A model generated the notes under the pieces. The model did not search any database. It was not told where the DNA came from and saw only the letters and a list, made by a program, of their open reading frames with translations. Below, piece after piece: positions 17,177 through 25,549 of a stretch of DNA of 64,000 nucleotides. Source of the stretch: Nocardia vaccinii NBRC 15922. Its GTDB lineage: Bacteria > Actinomycetota > Actinomycetes > Mycobacteriales > Mycobacteriaceae. The DNA lies in NCBI RefSeq assembly GCF_001613305.1, contig NZ_BDCC01000049.1, forward strand, positions 38,936-102,935, written 5' to 3'. The position numbers and the translations under genes were made by a program. How positions within the stretch are numbered: the stretch's first letter is position 1; every line of letters starts with the position of its first letter.

Positions 17177-17195
17177 AGTTTAGAAAATATGCAAT
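17177..17195. promoter_or_regulatory. ArsR-regulon box (a), upstream of mini-PEPCK/SulP
   Basis: AGTTTAGAAAATATGCAAT in a locally AT-rich patch. The same box occurs at 19508 (pckG), 19957 (arsR-type gene) and 20048 (hibernation factor), in the same strand orientation. It lies 35 bases upstream of the chosen start. Confidence 0.7.
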
Positions 17196-17239
17196 TAACG
17201 GGCCTATCTGGATGTCGACTCGAGGTTGCGGCCGACCGT

Positions 17240-17650
17240 TCAGGCTCGGCCGTGGCGGCGTTCGTAGGCTTCGCGTTCGGCAGCGGCGCGTTGACGATGG
17301 CCGGCGTCGGCGAGAGCGGGGGCGAGGCCGTGGCTGGTGAGGCGTGCGCGGCGGTAGACGTACATGAGGGCGGCGGTGAAGTAGATCAGCGGCAGGTACA
17401 ACAGTGCCATCATGGCCAGTCTCATCCACAGCGGTCCGGGGATCAGCAAGAACCCGCACAGCAGCACCAGGATCGGGATGAGGATGCGTAGCAGGTAGCG
17501 GCGGACGGCTCCGGGGCCGGTGAGGTCGTTGATCACCCAGGCCGACATCTGCGGCGGCAGGGTGCCGCCGCAGATGTACCGGATGCGTTGTGCAAGTGTG
17601 GGTTTCGTGCGTTCGTCCCTGGGTGAGCGGATCGTTTCGGGGGCCGTCAC
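17240..17650 (-). CDS. DUF5313-type small membrane protein
   Basis: A 136-residue protein beginning at a GTG that overlaps the pckG stop (GTGA), so it is coupled to pckG. The N-terminal ~55 residues are cytoplasmic in look (RIRYICGGTLPPQMSAWVINDLTG). Two hydrophobic helices follow (LLRILIPILVLLCGFLLIPG and LAMMALLYLPLIYFTAALM), then a basic Arg/Ala-rich tail. The layout matches the DUF5313 family of mycolata, whose function is unknown. Its operon position suggests a role linked to pckG expression conditions. Confidence 0.8.
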   Translation of the reverse strand: MTAPETIRSPRDERTKPTLAQRIRYICGGTLPPQMSAWVINDLTGPGAVRRYLLRILIPILVLLCGFLLIPGPLWMRLAMMALLYLPLIYFTAALMYVYRRARLTSHGLAPALADAGHRQRAAAEREAYERRHGRA

Positions 17651-19473
17651 AGGGTCTTGGCCAGTCGGAGTTTCATAGCGGCGAGTTGGTCGCGGAGCGC
17701 TCCGGGGAGCCGGTCGCCGCCGATCGAGGAATACCAGTCGTCGATGGATGCGGTCTCGGCGATCCATTCGTCGGTGTCGACCGCCAGTGCCTGCCGGACC
17801 AGTTCGCGCTCGGTGTCGTCGAGGCCGGTCAGATCCAGGGCGCCGGCGGTCGGGACGTACCCGATCGGGGTTTCCACCGCGTCGGCGGCGCCGTCGATGC
17901 GTTCGAGGGCCCATTTGAGCACACGCATGTTGTCACCGAAGCCCGGCCACAGGAAGGCGCCGTCGGCTCCGCGGCGGAACCAGTTGACCTGGAAGACTTT
18001 CGGCAATTGTGCGTCCGCGCGGTCGGCCATGGACAGCCAGTGCGCGAAGTAGGCGCCGACGTGGTACCCCAGGAACGGCAGCATTGCCATCGGGTCCCGG
18101 CGCACGACCCCGACCTGCCCGGCCGCCGCGGCGGTGGTTTCCGAGGACAGCACCGACGCGGTGAATACCCCGTGGGCCCAGTCGAAGGTTTCGGCGATCA
18201 GCGGGATGGTGCTCGCCCGGCGACCGCCGAAGAAGATCGCCGAGATCGGCACGCCGCGCGGGTCGTTCCATTCCGGAGCCACCGACGGGCACTGCTCGAT
18301 GGGGGTGCAATAGCGCGAGTTCGGGTGTGCGGCAGGGGTTTCCGATTGCGGTGTCCAGTCGTTGCGGTGCCAGTCGATCAGCCGGGCGGGCGGGGCGCCC
18401 AGGCCTTCCCACCACACGTCGCCGTCGAGGGTGCGGGCGGTGTTGGTGAAGATCGAGTTGCCCTGATCGATGGTGGCGATCGCGTTCGGGTTGGTTCCCT
18501 TGCCGGTGCCCGGTGCGACGCCGAAGAATCCCGCCTCGGGATTGACCGCGTAGAGCCGCCCGTCCTCGCCGAACCGCAGCCAGGCGATGTCGTCGCCGAC
18601 GGTTTCGGCGGTCCAGCCGTCCAGGGCCGGTTCGAGCATGGCCAGGTTGGTCTTGCCGCACGAGGATGGGAACGCCGCCGCGATGTAGTGCGTCCTGCCC
18701 TGCGGGGAGGTGAGTTTCAGGATGAGCATGTGCTCCGCGAGCCAACCCTCGTCCCGGCCGATCACCGACGCGATGCGCAGCGCGAAACATTTCTTGCCCA
18801 GCAGCGCGTTGCCGCCGTAGCCGGACCCGTAGCTCCAGATCTCCCGGCGCTCGGGGAAGTGCGAGATGTATTTGGTCGTGTCGCACGGCCACGCCACATC
18901 GGCCTGCCCGTCGCCCAGCGGCGCACCGACCGAGTGCAGGCATTTCACGAAATCGGTTCCCGGCGTGAGTTTTTCCCACACCGGAACGCCGGAGCGGGTC
19001 ATGATTCGCATGGACACCGCGACGTATTCCGAATCGGTGATCTGCACACCGAATTTCGGGTCCGGCGCATCCAGCGGGCCCATGCAGTACGCGATGACGT
19101 ACATCGTGCGCCCGGACATCGCACCGCGGTAGTGCTCGGTCATCACCGTGCGCATATCCACCGGGTCCACCCAGTTGTTCGTCGGACCGGCATCCTCGGG
19201 GGCCTGCGAGCAGATGAACGTGCGGTCCTCCACCCGCGCCACGTCGTCCGGGTCCGAGACGCACCAGAACGAGTTCGGCTTCGCCTCCAACGGGACGAAG
19301 GTGCCCTTGTCCACCAGCATCGCGGTCAACCGGTCCCACTCGGACCGGGAACCGTCGCAGAACACGATGCGGTCCGGGGCGGTCAAGTCGGCGATGTCGC
19401 TGACCCAGGACAGGATTCCGTCGTGCTCGGTCGGTGCCTGCACGGTGGCCACGGCGTCGGGGTGATCGGTCAC
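17647..19473 (-). CDS. pckG: Phosphoenolpyruvate carboxykinase (GTP)
   Basis: 608 residues from the GTG at 19473, which has AGAGAG seven bases upstream; an in-frame ATG at 19491 lacks a binding site. It has the GTP-type PEPCK motifs FPSSCGKTNLAM (P-loop), NNWVDP, YGSGYGGNALLGKKC, GDDIAWLRFG and HPNSRYCTP, and normal family length. The enzyme converts oxaloacetate and GTP to phosphoenolpyruvate, CO2 and GDP, the entry to gluconeogenesis for growth on fatty acids. It is followed by the overlapping DUF5313 gene. An AGTTTAG box sits 35 bases upstream of the start, shared with three neighbouring promoters, so the ArsR regulator next door probably controls it. Confidence 0.97.
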   Translation of the reverse strand: MTDHPDAVATVQAPTEHDGILSWVSDIADLTAPDRIVFCDGSRSEWDRLTAMLVDKGTFVPLEAKPNSFWCVSDPDDVARVEDRTFICSQAPEDAGPTNNWVDPVDMRTVMTEHYRGAMSGRTMYVIAYCMGPLDAPDPKFGVQITDSEYVAVSMRIMTRSGVPVWEKLTPGTDFVKCLHSVGAPLGDGQADVAWPCDTTKYISHFPERREIWSYGSGYGGNALLGKKCFALRIASVIGRDEGWLAEHMLILKLTSPQGRTHYIAAAFPSSCGKTNLAMLEPALDGWTAETVGDDIAWLRFGEDGRLYAVNPEAGFFGVAPGTGKGTNPNAIATIDQGNSIFTNTARTLDGDVWWEGLGAPPARLIDWHRNDWTPQSETPAAHPNSRYCTPIEQCPSVAPEWNDPRGVPISAIFFGGRRASTIPLIAETFDWAHGVFTASVLSSETTAAAAGQVGVVRRDPMAMLPFLGYHVGAYFAHWLSMADRADAQLPKVFQVNWFRRGADGAFLWPGFGDNMRVLKWALERIDGAADAVETPIGYVPTAGALDLTGLDDTERELVRQALAVDTDEWIAETASIDDWYSSIGGDRLPGALRDQLAAMKLRLAKTL

Positions 19474-19507
19474 TGCGGAACTCTCTTTCATAACTGCCAG
19501 GGTATTC

Positions 19508-19526
19508 AGTTTAGAAAAATAGCAAA
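19508..19526. promoter_or_regulatory. ArsR-regulon box (b), upstream of pckG
   Basis: AGTTTAGAAAAATAGCAAA, nearly the same as box (a), and 35 bases before the pckG GTG, exactly as at the mini-PEPCK gene. Confidence 0.72.
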
Positions 19527-19565
19527 CAGGCGGGTCGGGCTGGGTCCGTCCGGAACGGGCCCGGT

Positions 19566-19895
19566 TCAGGCGGGTTGTTCGAGGGCCTCCGCTTGGCCCG
19601 CGACGACGCCGGTGAGGATGGCGCGTGCCGCGGCCAGAAGTTCGGCGACCTCGGGCCTGGTGATCTCGTAGGTGACCGACAGGCCCTCGCGGCGCGCGGC
19701 GACCAGCCCGGCGCGGCGCAGAATCGCCAGTTGCTGCGACAGATTCGCCGCCTCCACGCCGATTTCACCCAGCATCTCCGCGACCGTGTGCTCGCGCTGG
19801 GACAGCAACTCCAGCACGCGGATCCGCACCGGGTGGCCGAGGGTTTTGAAGAACTCGGCCTTCATCTGATAGAGCGGCCTGCGCACTCCGGGCAT
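19566..19895 (-). CDS. ArsR/SmtB-family regulator
   Basis: 109 residues from the ATG at 19895, chosen because GGAAGGGAG precedes it; the frame could begin at 19940. The winged helix is clear: PLYQMKAEFFKTLGHPVRIR, then VLELLSQREHTVAEML, then EAANLSQQLAILRRAGLV and the wing. It lacks the ELCVCDL metal site. ArsR proteins with the KAEFFKTLGHP start are often found beside SulP genes in actinobacteria. It lies directly upstream of pckG on the same strand, and a box at 19957 sits before it, so autoregulation plus control of the surrounding genes is the simplest reading. The signal is unknown. Confidence 0.9.
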   Translation of the reverse strand: MPGVRRPLYQMKAEFFKTLGHPVRIRVLELLSQREHTVAEMLGEIGVEAANLSQQLAILRRAGLVAARREGLSVTYEITRPEVAELLAAARAILTGVVAGQAEALEQPA

Positions 19896-19956
19896 GGTCA
19901 GCCACTCCCTTCCCGCCGTGGACGGTTTCGCGACACTCATCGGTCGTTGTTTGCGA

Positions 19957-19976
19957 AGTTTAGCAAACAGGGCAAA
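19957..19976. promoter_or_regulatory. ArsR-regulon box (c), upstream of the arsR-type gene
   Basis: AGTTTAGCAAACAGGGCAAA. It overlaps a 6-8-6 inverted repeat, GTTTGC...GCAAAC, at about 19949-19968. It is the best inverted-repeat form of the box and fits autoregulation. Confidence 0.7.
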
Positions 19977-20047
19977 TACCTGGGATCGGGTCAGGGGCGT
20001 TGTCCGCGGGGAGTATCAGTACCTCGTCCCCGATCTCCGTATCTACT

Positions 20048-20066
20048 AGTTTAGCAAATATGAAAT
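20048..20066. promoter_or_regulatory. ArsR-regulon box (d), upstream of the hibernation-factor gene
   Basis: AGTTTAGCAAATATGAAAT inside a longer inverted arrangement (TAGTTT at 20047-20052 and AAACTA at 20071-20076). It serves the rightward gene at 20176. Confidence 0.62.
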
Positions 20067-20081
20067 AAACAAACTACCTAG

Positions 20082-20101
20082 CTAGGGTCTATCGGCCCTT
20101 T
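20082..20101. promoter_or_regulatory. Possible DosR/DevR-type box
   Basis: CTAGGGTCTATCGGCCCTTT fits the pattern GGGxCTWWxGxCCC of the mycobacterial dormancy regulator at most informative positions. It lies about 75-95 bases before a RafH-like gene, a class that DosR controls in mycobacteria. Recognition rests on this one site. Confidence 0.4.
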
Positions 20102-20175
20102 CGGGCGTCGGGGCGGCGAAGCACCCTGATCCAGGCGATCGGAGCCTGGCCGGTCGAGAAGATGGAGGTGTGGTG

Positions 20176-20952
20176 GTGTCGCGTGAGTCGCGCCGGTGGG
20201 TGTCGACGGCGTTTCCGCATGTGGTCGTGTATGCACGCGGCCGGGTCCCCGCATTGGAAGTCGAGCGGTTCGCCGGTGCGGTCGGCCGACTGCTGGACCG
20301 CCTCGACCTCGGGGACGGCGCTCGCCTGCGGATCACCGGCACCAACACCGAAGACGGCCCGTTTCTGGTCCAGGTGAACCTGCGCGTCGGTGACACACCG
20401 GCGCGGATCCAGACACCCACACGCGGGCCGGGTGACGCGCTGCCGGTCGTGGTGCGACTCGAACAGCTGATCACCGCGATGCGGGCGCCGTGGCGGCCCA
20501 GACCATGGCCGGATCTCAAGCCGCTCCCGGAGACATCGGGGCCGGGCGAACTGGCCCGCCGCAAATCGGTCTCGTTGGCCGCCAGCCGGCCGCTGGGGGC
20601 CGCCGCGGTGATGGACGCGATGGACTACGACGTGCATCTGTTCACCGATGCCGCAACCGGCCAGGACGCCGTCATCTACCGCGCCGGTCCCTCGGGATTG
20701 CGGCTGGCCCGCCAGTGCGGCGTCCAATCCACGCGCGCGACTCCCGGCGAGCCTGGACCATTCACGGTCAATCCCCGTCCCGCGCCGGCGCTCACCGAGA
20801 CCGGTGCCGTGGACCGGGTGCGCGAGCGGAGACTGCCGTACCTGTTCTACACCGACCCGAGTTCAGGCCGTGGGCATCTGCTGTACCGCCGTTACGGCAC
20901 CGGCCTGACCCTGCTCACACCCCGCGGCGACGACGCCGCCAGCACCGGGTAA
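20176..20952 (+). CDS. Long ribosome hibernation factor (HPF/RafH-like) with two S30AE C-terminal domains
   Basis: About 258 residues. The start is one of three consecutive GTG codons (20170, 20173, 20176); GGAGG at 20164-20168 fits 20176 best. Residues 1 to about 100 form a divergent S30AE/HPF-like domain that would bind the 30S decoding region. After a linker come two copies of the dimerising C-terminal domain (MDAMDYDVHLFTDAATGQDAVIYR and LPYLFYTDPSSGRGHLLYRR). This matches RafH-type factors of mycobacteria, which stabilise ribosomes under hypoxia. The promoter holds an AGTTTAG box and a DosR-like box. A desaturase gene follows within 60 bases. A paralogue lies at 43586-44386. Confidence 0.85.
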   Translation: MSRESRRWVSTAFPHVVVYARGRVPALEVERFAGAVGRLLDRLDLGDGARLRITGTNTEDGPFLVQVNLRVGDTPARIQTPTRGPGDALPVVVRLEQLITAMRAPWRPRPWPDLKPLPETSGPGELARRKSVSLAASRPLGAAAVMDAMDYDVHLFTDAATGQDAVIYRAGPSGLRLARQCGVQSTRATPGEPGPFTVNPRPAPALTETGAVDRVRERRLPYLFYTDPSSGRGHLLYRRYGTGLTLLTPRGDDAASTG

Positions 20953-21009
20953 CCGCACTCGGTGACTGCGACATCCAATGTTCGGCAACGAGAAAGGCAG
21001 ACAACGACA

Positions 21010-21969
21010 TTGACACGTGAATTGACGCAGTTGGAGATCCTCACGGAACTCGAACCCAACGCGGCGAACGCACTGAACCAGCATCTGTCCATGGCCAAGG
21101 ACTGGCATCCGCACGACTACGTGCCCTGGGACTCCGGGCGCAACTTCGCCCTGCTCGGCGGCATCGATTGGGAACCCGGGCAATCCCGGCTGTCGGATGT
21201 GGCCAGAGCCGCGTTGATCACGAACCTGCTCACCGAGGACAATCTGCCCTCCTACCACCGCACCATCGCCGAGAACTTCTCCCAGGACGGCGCCTGGGGA
21301 TCCTGGGTCGGTCGCTGGACGGCTGAAGAAGCCCGACACTCCACGGTGATTCGCGACTACCTCGTTCTCACTCGCGGAGTCGATCCCGTCGCTCTGGAGA
21401 ACGACCGCATGACCCACATGACCCACGGCTTCGCTGCGCCGATCGACCAGATCGTCGCCCACGGCCAGGCCGGGTTCCTGTACTCGGTCGCCTACGTGTC
21501 GTTCCAGGAGCTGGCTACCCGGATCAGTCACCGCAACACCGCCGCCGTGTGCCAGGACCCGGTCGCCGACCGCATGCTGCAGCGGGTAGCGCTCGATGAG
21601 AACCTGCACATGATCTTCTACCGCACGATGTGCGGCGCCGCCCTGGACCTCGTCCCGGATCAGGCCATCGAGGCGATCGACATCATCGTGGAGAACTTCC
21701 GCATGCCCGGCACCGGTATGCCCAACTTCCGCCGCCACGGTGTTCTGATGGCCAAGCACGGCATCTACGACCTGCGCCAGCACCTGCAAGAAGTCCTGCA
21801 ACCCGTCATCCGTCAATGGAATATCTTCGGTCGCAACGACTTCGGTCCTCGCGGTGAGCAAGCGCGCGACCGGCTCGCCGCCTACCTGGACGACCTCGAA
21901 CACACACAGATACCGCGGTTCGAGGAACAGCGTGACCGCGCCCTCGCGCGCGACGCCGCTCGAGCCTGA
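21010..21969 (+). CDS. Acyl-ACP desaturase (DesA-type, ferritin-like di-iron)
   Basis: 319 residues from a TTG at 21010 behind GAAAGGCAG; an ATG at 20962 is an alternative. Di-iron ligands are visible in TEDNLPSYH, EEARHS (ExxH) and DENLHMIF (ExxH), with WVGRWTAEE between them, as in plant and mycobacterial soluble acyl-ACP desaturases. It introduces a double bond into carrier-bound fatty acids using O2 and reduced ferredoxin. It follows the hibernation factor closely and is probably cotranscribed with it, linking membrane-lipid change to translational dormancy. Confidence 0.92.
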   Translation: MTRELTQLEILTELEPNAANALNQHLSMAKDWHPHDYVPWDSGRNFALLGGIDWEPGQSRLSDVARAALITNLLTEDNLPSYHRTIAENFSQDGAWGSWVGRWTAEEARHSTVIRDYLVLTRGVDPVALENDRMTHMTHGFAAPIDQIVAHGQAGFLYSVAYVSFQELATRISHRNTAAVCQDPVADRMLQRVALDENLHMIFYRTMCGAALDLVPDQAIEAIDIIVENFRMPGTGMPNFRRHGVLMAKHGIYDLRQHLQEVLQPVIRQWNIFGRNDFGPRGEQARDRLAAYLDDLEHTQIPRFEEQRDRALARDAARA

Positions 21970-22192
21970 CGATCAACCCGAAAGATGCTCCAGCAGTAGT
22001 TTTTTCATCACAACCCCGCAGGACCGGAATCCCACTCCCTGCCCGCGTGCCGTCTCACCGTGACCGAAGCCCGTTGTCGCGCCGCTGTGCCGCAGCGTTA
22101 TTCGGTACCTCCTTCTCTTGGAAGGGAGTACGGTACGGTTTCGCGGACGGGAGGGGATTCGCCGCTCCCGGTGCGAGATTGGATTTCCATAT

Positions 22193-22516
22193 ATGACATC
22201 GCTGGCCAAGCGCGCCGGTCTGCCGCTTGCGGTTCTGGCATCGGCCGTTCTTCTCGCGGGATGTAGCGGTTCCTCGAAAAACGCTGCAGCACAGTCGGAC
22301 AGCGGTGGCGCCGACACCTCCTCGGCGATCTACCAGAAGGAGTGCCAGGCGATGCAGCCGATCTTCTCCGACTCCAGCGTGCCTGCCACGGCCAAGGATC
22401 CGGAGAAGATCATCTCGCAGTTCAAGAGCGGTCCCGGCTGGAGCGCGCTGACCAAGCAGCAGCAGACCGATGCCGTGGCGGGTATCCGTAAGGCCGCCAC
22501 CGGTTCCTGTAACTGA
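22193..22516 (+). CDS. Small lipoprotein, unknown function
   Basis: A 107-residue protein starting at ATG 22193. The signal peptide ends in L-A-G-C with Cys24 as the lipidated residue, followed by a Ser/Gly/Asp spacer. The mature domain is about 65 residues and mostly helical, with two cysteines (KECQAM and GSCN) that could pair outside the cell. No strong ribosome binding site is seen, so the mRNA may be leaderless. Confidence 0.75.
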   Translation: MTSLAKRAGLPLAVLASAVLLAGCSGSSKNAAAQSDSGGADTSSAIYQKECQAMQPIFSDSSVPATAKDPEKIISQFKSGPGWSALTKQQQTDAVAGIRKAATGSCN

Positions 22517-22753
22517 GACCTGCGCAGCGTCTCCCCGGCGTAGGTGCGCGGCGACAGGAGCCGAGTGCGGCTCGGTCGCCGCTCCCACGCCGTCCGAGAG
22601 TGCCGGATTTCTCGAATCGGATACTGCCATCACGATGACGATGGTCGTATGGGCAAGTGCCGCAGCCGTTCTCGGTGCGGTGCGGTGACTGCCGAATCGA
22701 TGTCGCGGCGTCGATCGGGAGCGCGAATGTCACATGCGAGTCCAGCGATCCGG

Positions 22754-23494
22754 TCAGCTGGGCAGCGTGCCCGGACCGCCATCGTCGAGTAGACGGTCTT
22801 TGGCGCGCTGGAACTCGGCGTCGGTGAGTGAGCCGTCCCGGCGCAACTGGGCAAGGTTCGCCAGCTGGTCGGCCAATCCCGTTGTCGCGGCGGCGAGTTC
22901 GAAGGTGAAGCGGTTCGGGTCGTGCGAGTCGTACTCGACCTCGACGCGGTCGCCGCGCCGCGGGATGGCCAACCGCGACACCAGCAGCTTGCTCTCGATA
23001 TCGTAGGTGTCCTCGCCGGGCGGCTCGAGGCGGATACGGATTCGGATCCGCGGGTTGTCGTTGATCGTCCACCCGGTTTCGGCGACTTCCAGGACTGTGC
23101 CGGTGGCGCGCAGCAACCGTCCGGGCACGTGTTTCCGCGACCGCGGTGGGTCCGCGGGTCGGGCAAGTGTGTTGCGCATTTTCCGGGCCGCGACCAGAAA
23201 CCTCTGGGTAGCCCTGCGATCGAGCAGTTCACGGGTGAGCTCGTTATGAGCTCGTGCGCGCACCTGGGTGAGTGCGGCTTCACCGTCGGCAAGGAGGTCC
23301 GCCAGGTCGCCACGATTCACCGAACCCGGCAGCGTTCCGCGGCCGGCCTGCCGCAACGCGGCCAGGTGTTCGGTGATCTCGCGTCCGATCACGTTCGCGG
23401 CCGAACGGCGGCCGAACGGGATCCTGCTCCCACAGCCGCAGAAACAATCGCCTGCCACGGTGAAACCCTGGCACAGCGATGAACCGCCGCGCAA
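22754..23494 (-). CDS. SHOCT-domain protein with N-terminal cysteine cluster
   Basis: A 246-residue soluble protein. The first 35 residues hold four cysteines (CQGFTVAGDCFCGCGSRIPFG) that could form a zinc site, followed by a helical region. Residues about 125-190 form a beta-rich domain (RLLRATGTVLEVAETGWTIN, then VSRLAIPRRGDRVEVEYD). The last 30 residues are a SHOCT module (LANLAQLRRDGSLTDAEFQR), a short helical hairpin found at the ends of many bacterial proteins. Function is unknown. Confidence 0.75.
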   Translation of the reverse strand: MRGGSSLCQGFTVAGDCFCGCGSRIPFGRRSAANVIGREITEHLAALRQAGRGTLPGSVNRGDLADLLADGEAALTQVRARAHNELTRELLDRRATQRFLVAARKMRNTLARPADPPRSRKHVPGRLLRATGTVLEVAETGWTINDNPRIRIRIRLEPPGEDTYDIESKLLVSRLAIPRRGDRVEVEYDSHDPNRFTFELAAATTGLADQLANLAQLRRDGSLTDAEFQRAKDRLLDDGGPGTLPS

Positions 23495-23609
23495 TCGGCG
23501 GTTCCGGCTCGGAGTCGAGAGCCACCGCTGGTTCGGCGCGCGGTGGATACGCCGATCCGACGTCGACGGTGAGAACAGACCGGGAACCAGGCGCTCGGGC
23601 GGTGTCGCA

Positions 23610-24314
23610 TCAGGTGAGGGGCGTGGCGGACCGGCCGAATGCTGGCCCCAGGTGGGCGGTGTCGTTGAAGCAGCGCACGATCCACGACTCGCCGGTGACC
23701 ACGATGTGCGAGATCGAGCCGTTGTCCGCGCCCAGGAAAGCGAACGAGCGGGAGCCGCTGGCCAGCGCCATCACCTGGCCGATGACGCCGCCATGGGTGA
23801 ACACGGCCAGGCGTCGGTCGGGATGCTCGCCGGCGAGTCGTTGGACCGCCTTACGGACCCGGGTGGCGAATTCTTCGGCCGGCTCGGCGCCGGGGATGAC
23901 GTCCCAGCGCTCCTCTGCCTGCATCTGTTGTGCGACCGGATCGCGTTCGGCCATCATTTTGCGCAGCAGTCCGCCCTCCCAGCTACCGAGATGCACCTCT
24001 CGCAGGTCCGGTTCCACGCGCGCGGTGAGCCCGAGGCGGGCGGTGAGTGGCGCAGCCGTCTGCGCTGTTCGCCGCAAAGTGGTGACATAGACGGCGTCGA
24101 TGCGTTCCGCGCGGAGCCGTTCGGCCACACGTTCGGCCTGCTGTCGTCCCGCTGGGGCGAGTTCGGGGTCTCCCTGGCCGTTCACCAGGGGAAACGGTTC
24201 GTCTGGGTAAGCAGGTGCGGACTCGCCGTGACGGATCAGCAGCAGTTCGGTGGACCCGGTCGGCGGTTGGAAACGAGTTTGGCGGCACCCGGTCCGGGCT
24301 CTGGGGGTTGTCAC
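23610..24314 (-). CDS. Histidine phosphatase superfamily protein
   Basis: A 234-residue enzyme of the phosphoglycerate-mutase-like fold. The phospho-acceptor histidine lies in LLIRHGES (R28-H29-G30), the second catalytic histidine in VFTHGGVIG near residue 175, and the central acid in LREVHLGSWEG. It should hydrolyse a small phosphomonoester or act as a phosphatase on a cofactor or sugar phosphate; the substrate is not predictable. The first ~20 residues are likely disordered or an over-extended start. Confidence 0.9.
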   Translation of the reverse strand: MTTPRARTGCRQTRFQPPTGSTELLLIRHGESAPAYPDEPFPLVNGQGDPELAPAGRQQAERVAERLRAERIDAVYVTTLRRTAQTAAPLTARLGLTARVEPDLREVHLGSWEGGLLRKMMAERDPVAQQMQAEERWDVIPGAEPAEEFATRVRKAVQRLAGEHPDRRLAVFTHGGVIGQVMALASGSRSFAFLGADNGSISHIVVTGESWIVRCFNDTAHLGPAFGRSATPLT

Positions 24315-24467
24315 AGCTCGGGAATCCTAGCGCCGCGGACCCGGCGGTGAGGACAACGGATGCTTCTCGTAGCCGCGCCGAGACGCCGGCAATGCCCGTG
24401 CACTGCCGCGATCGGGTGCATGCTGTGAATGGACCCGACAGAATGCCCCCGGGGAGGAGGAGTGGTA

Positions 24468-25127
24468 ATGCGGAGTCCGTTTTTCGCGGTCTGGTACAGC
24501 ATGCTGATGAGCGGTGCCGAACCACTCCTGGTTCGGCCGGTGCGCGCCGGGCTGCTGTCATCCGCGCGCGGCAATCTGCTGATCGTCGGGCTGGGACCCG
24601 GCCACGATCTGCGCTACCTACCGACGGCGGTCACCGCGGTGACCGCCGTCGAGCCGAACCCGGTGATGCGGCGAGTGGCCACACGCCGCGCGCGCAAACT
24701 CGGCGTCGAGTTGGAGCTGATCGATGGCGTCGCCGAAGCGCTGCCGTTCGCCGACTGCGCCTTCGACACCGTGGTGTCACCGTTTCTGCTGTGCAGCGTC
24801 GTCGACGTCGCTGCCGCTCTCGCTGAGTTCCGCAGGGTGCTGAGGCCGGACGGTGAACTGCTCGTGCTCGAGCACATCCGCGCCGGCGACGGCACCCTGC
24901 TCGGCCGTCTCCAGGATCTGGCCGAGTCGCCGTGGCACGCGCTCGCCGATGGTTGCCGCCCCAACCGGCGAACGAACAACGCCTTGGCTGCCGCCGGATT
25001 CGACGTCTCCGGCCTCGTCACCGGAATGTTCCCGCTCCCCACCCTCATCTCGCTCTATCTGGTCGGCCGAGCCCCCGTCGAGCCGCACCCCGCCGGCACT
25101 GCCGACACGGGTCGTGCGGTCCGCTGA
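24468..25127 (+). CDS. Class I SAM-dependent methyltransferase
   Basis: 219 residues from the ATG at 24468, behind GGGGAGGAGGAG. Motif I is LLIVGLGPGHD, followed by the acidic loop VEPNP, the motif-II region DGVAEALPFADCAFDTVVSP, and LRPDGELLVLEHI. This is the Methyltransf_11 pattern shared with UbiE-like and small-molecule methyltransferases. It uses S-adenosylmethionine; the acceptor is unknown. It appears monocistronic. Confidence 0.9.
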   Translation: MRSPFFAVWYSMLMSGAEPLLVRPVRAGLLSSARGNLLIVGLGPGHDLRYLPTAVTAVTAVEPNPVMRRVATRRARKLGVELELIDGVAEALPFADCAFDTVVSPFLLCSVVDVAAALAEFRRVLRPDGELLVLEHIRAGDGTLLGRLQDLAESPWHALADGCRPNRRTNNALAAAGFDVSGLVTGMFPLPTLISLYLVGRAPVEPHPAGTADTGRAVR

Positions 25128-25234
25128 TCGGTGTCTGCTATGTACATATCGCCTGTGCCGACGTAGCGCTCGAACACGACCGCGATCGGATCGGAGCCGC
25201 GTGGGAACTCCCGGGGCGTCTGTCCGGTGAGCAT

Positions 25235-25549
25235 CTACGCGCCCGGCCCGGCATCGACGCTGCTCCACGCTCCCGCCGTCGCAGTACTCGCAGCGACGGC
25301 CACCTGCGCCGGTAGCACCTCCAGCGTCCGAGCCTCGCCCGAATCGGTATGGCGGACAAGGTAAACCACGCCCTGGCCGCCACGGCCGGGCTCGCGGACC
25401 GGCTCGTAACCGCGGATCGCGATCAGGTCTTCCCGGCCCGCGGCGGCATCGCGGACCAGCGCCAGCGCCATCACGCGCGGATCACGTTTGCACGTGTCGC
25501 ACACCGGCTTTCCCAGCCTGCGGCCGGGCAGCTCGCGTCCGCGGAGGGA
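25235..25549 (-). pseudogene. Remnant of a serine/threonine protein kinase N-terminus
   Basis: The open frame from 25549 to 25235 encodes a possible zinc knuckle (VCDTCKRDP), a short helix, then the start of a protein kinase: RGYEPVREPGRGGQGVVYLV followed by RHTDSGEARTLEVLPAQVAV. The glycine-rich loop is intact, but the usual lysine of V-A-x-K is replaced (RTLEVL). The frame ends before any catalytic loop, and no continuation is visible. There is no good start codon. I read it as a decayed gene rather than a small functional protein. Confidence 0.6.
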
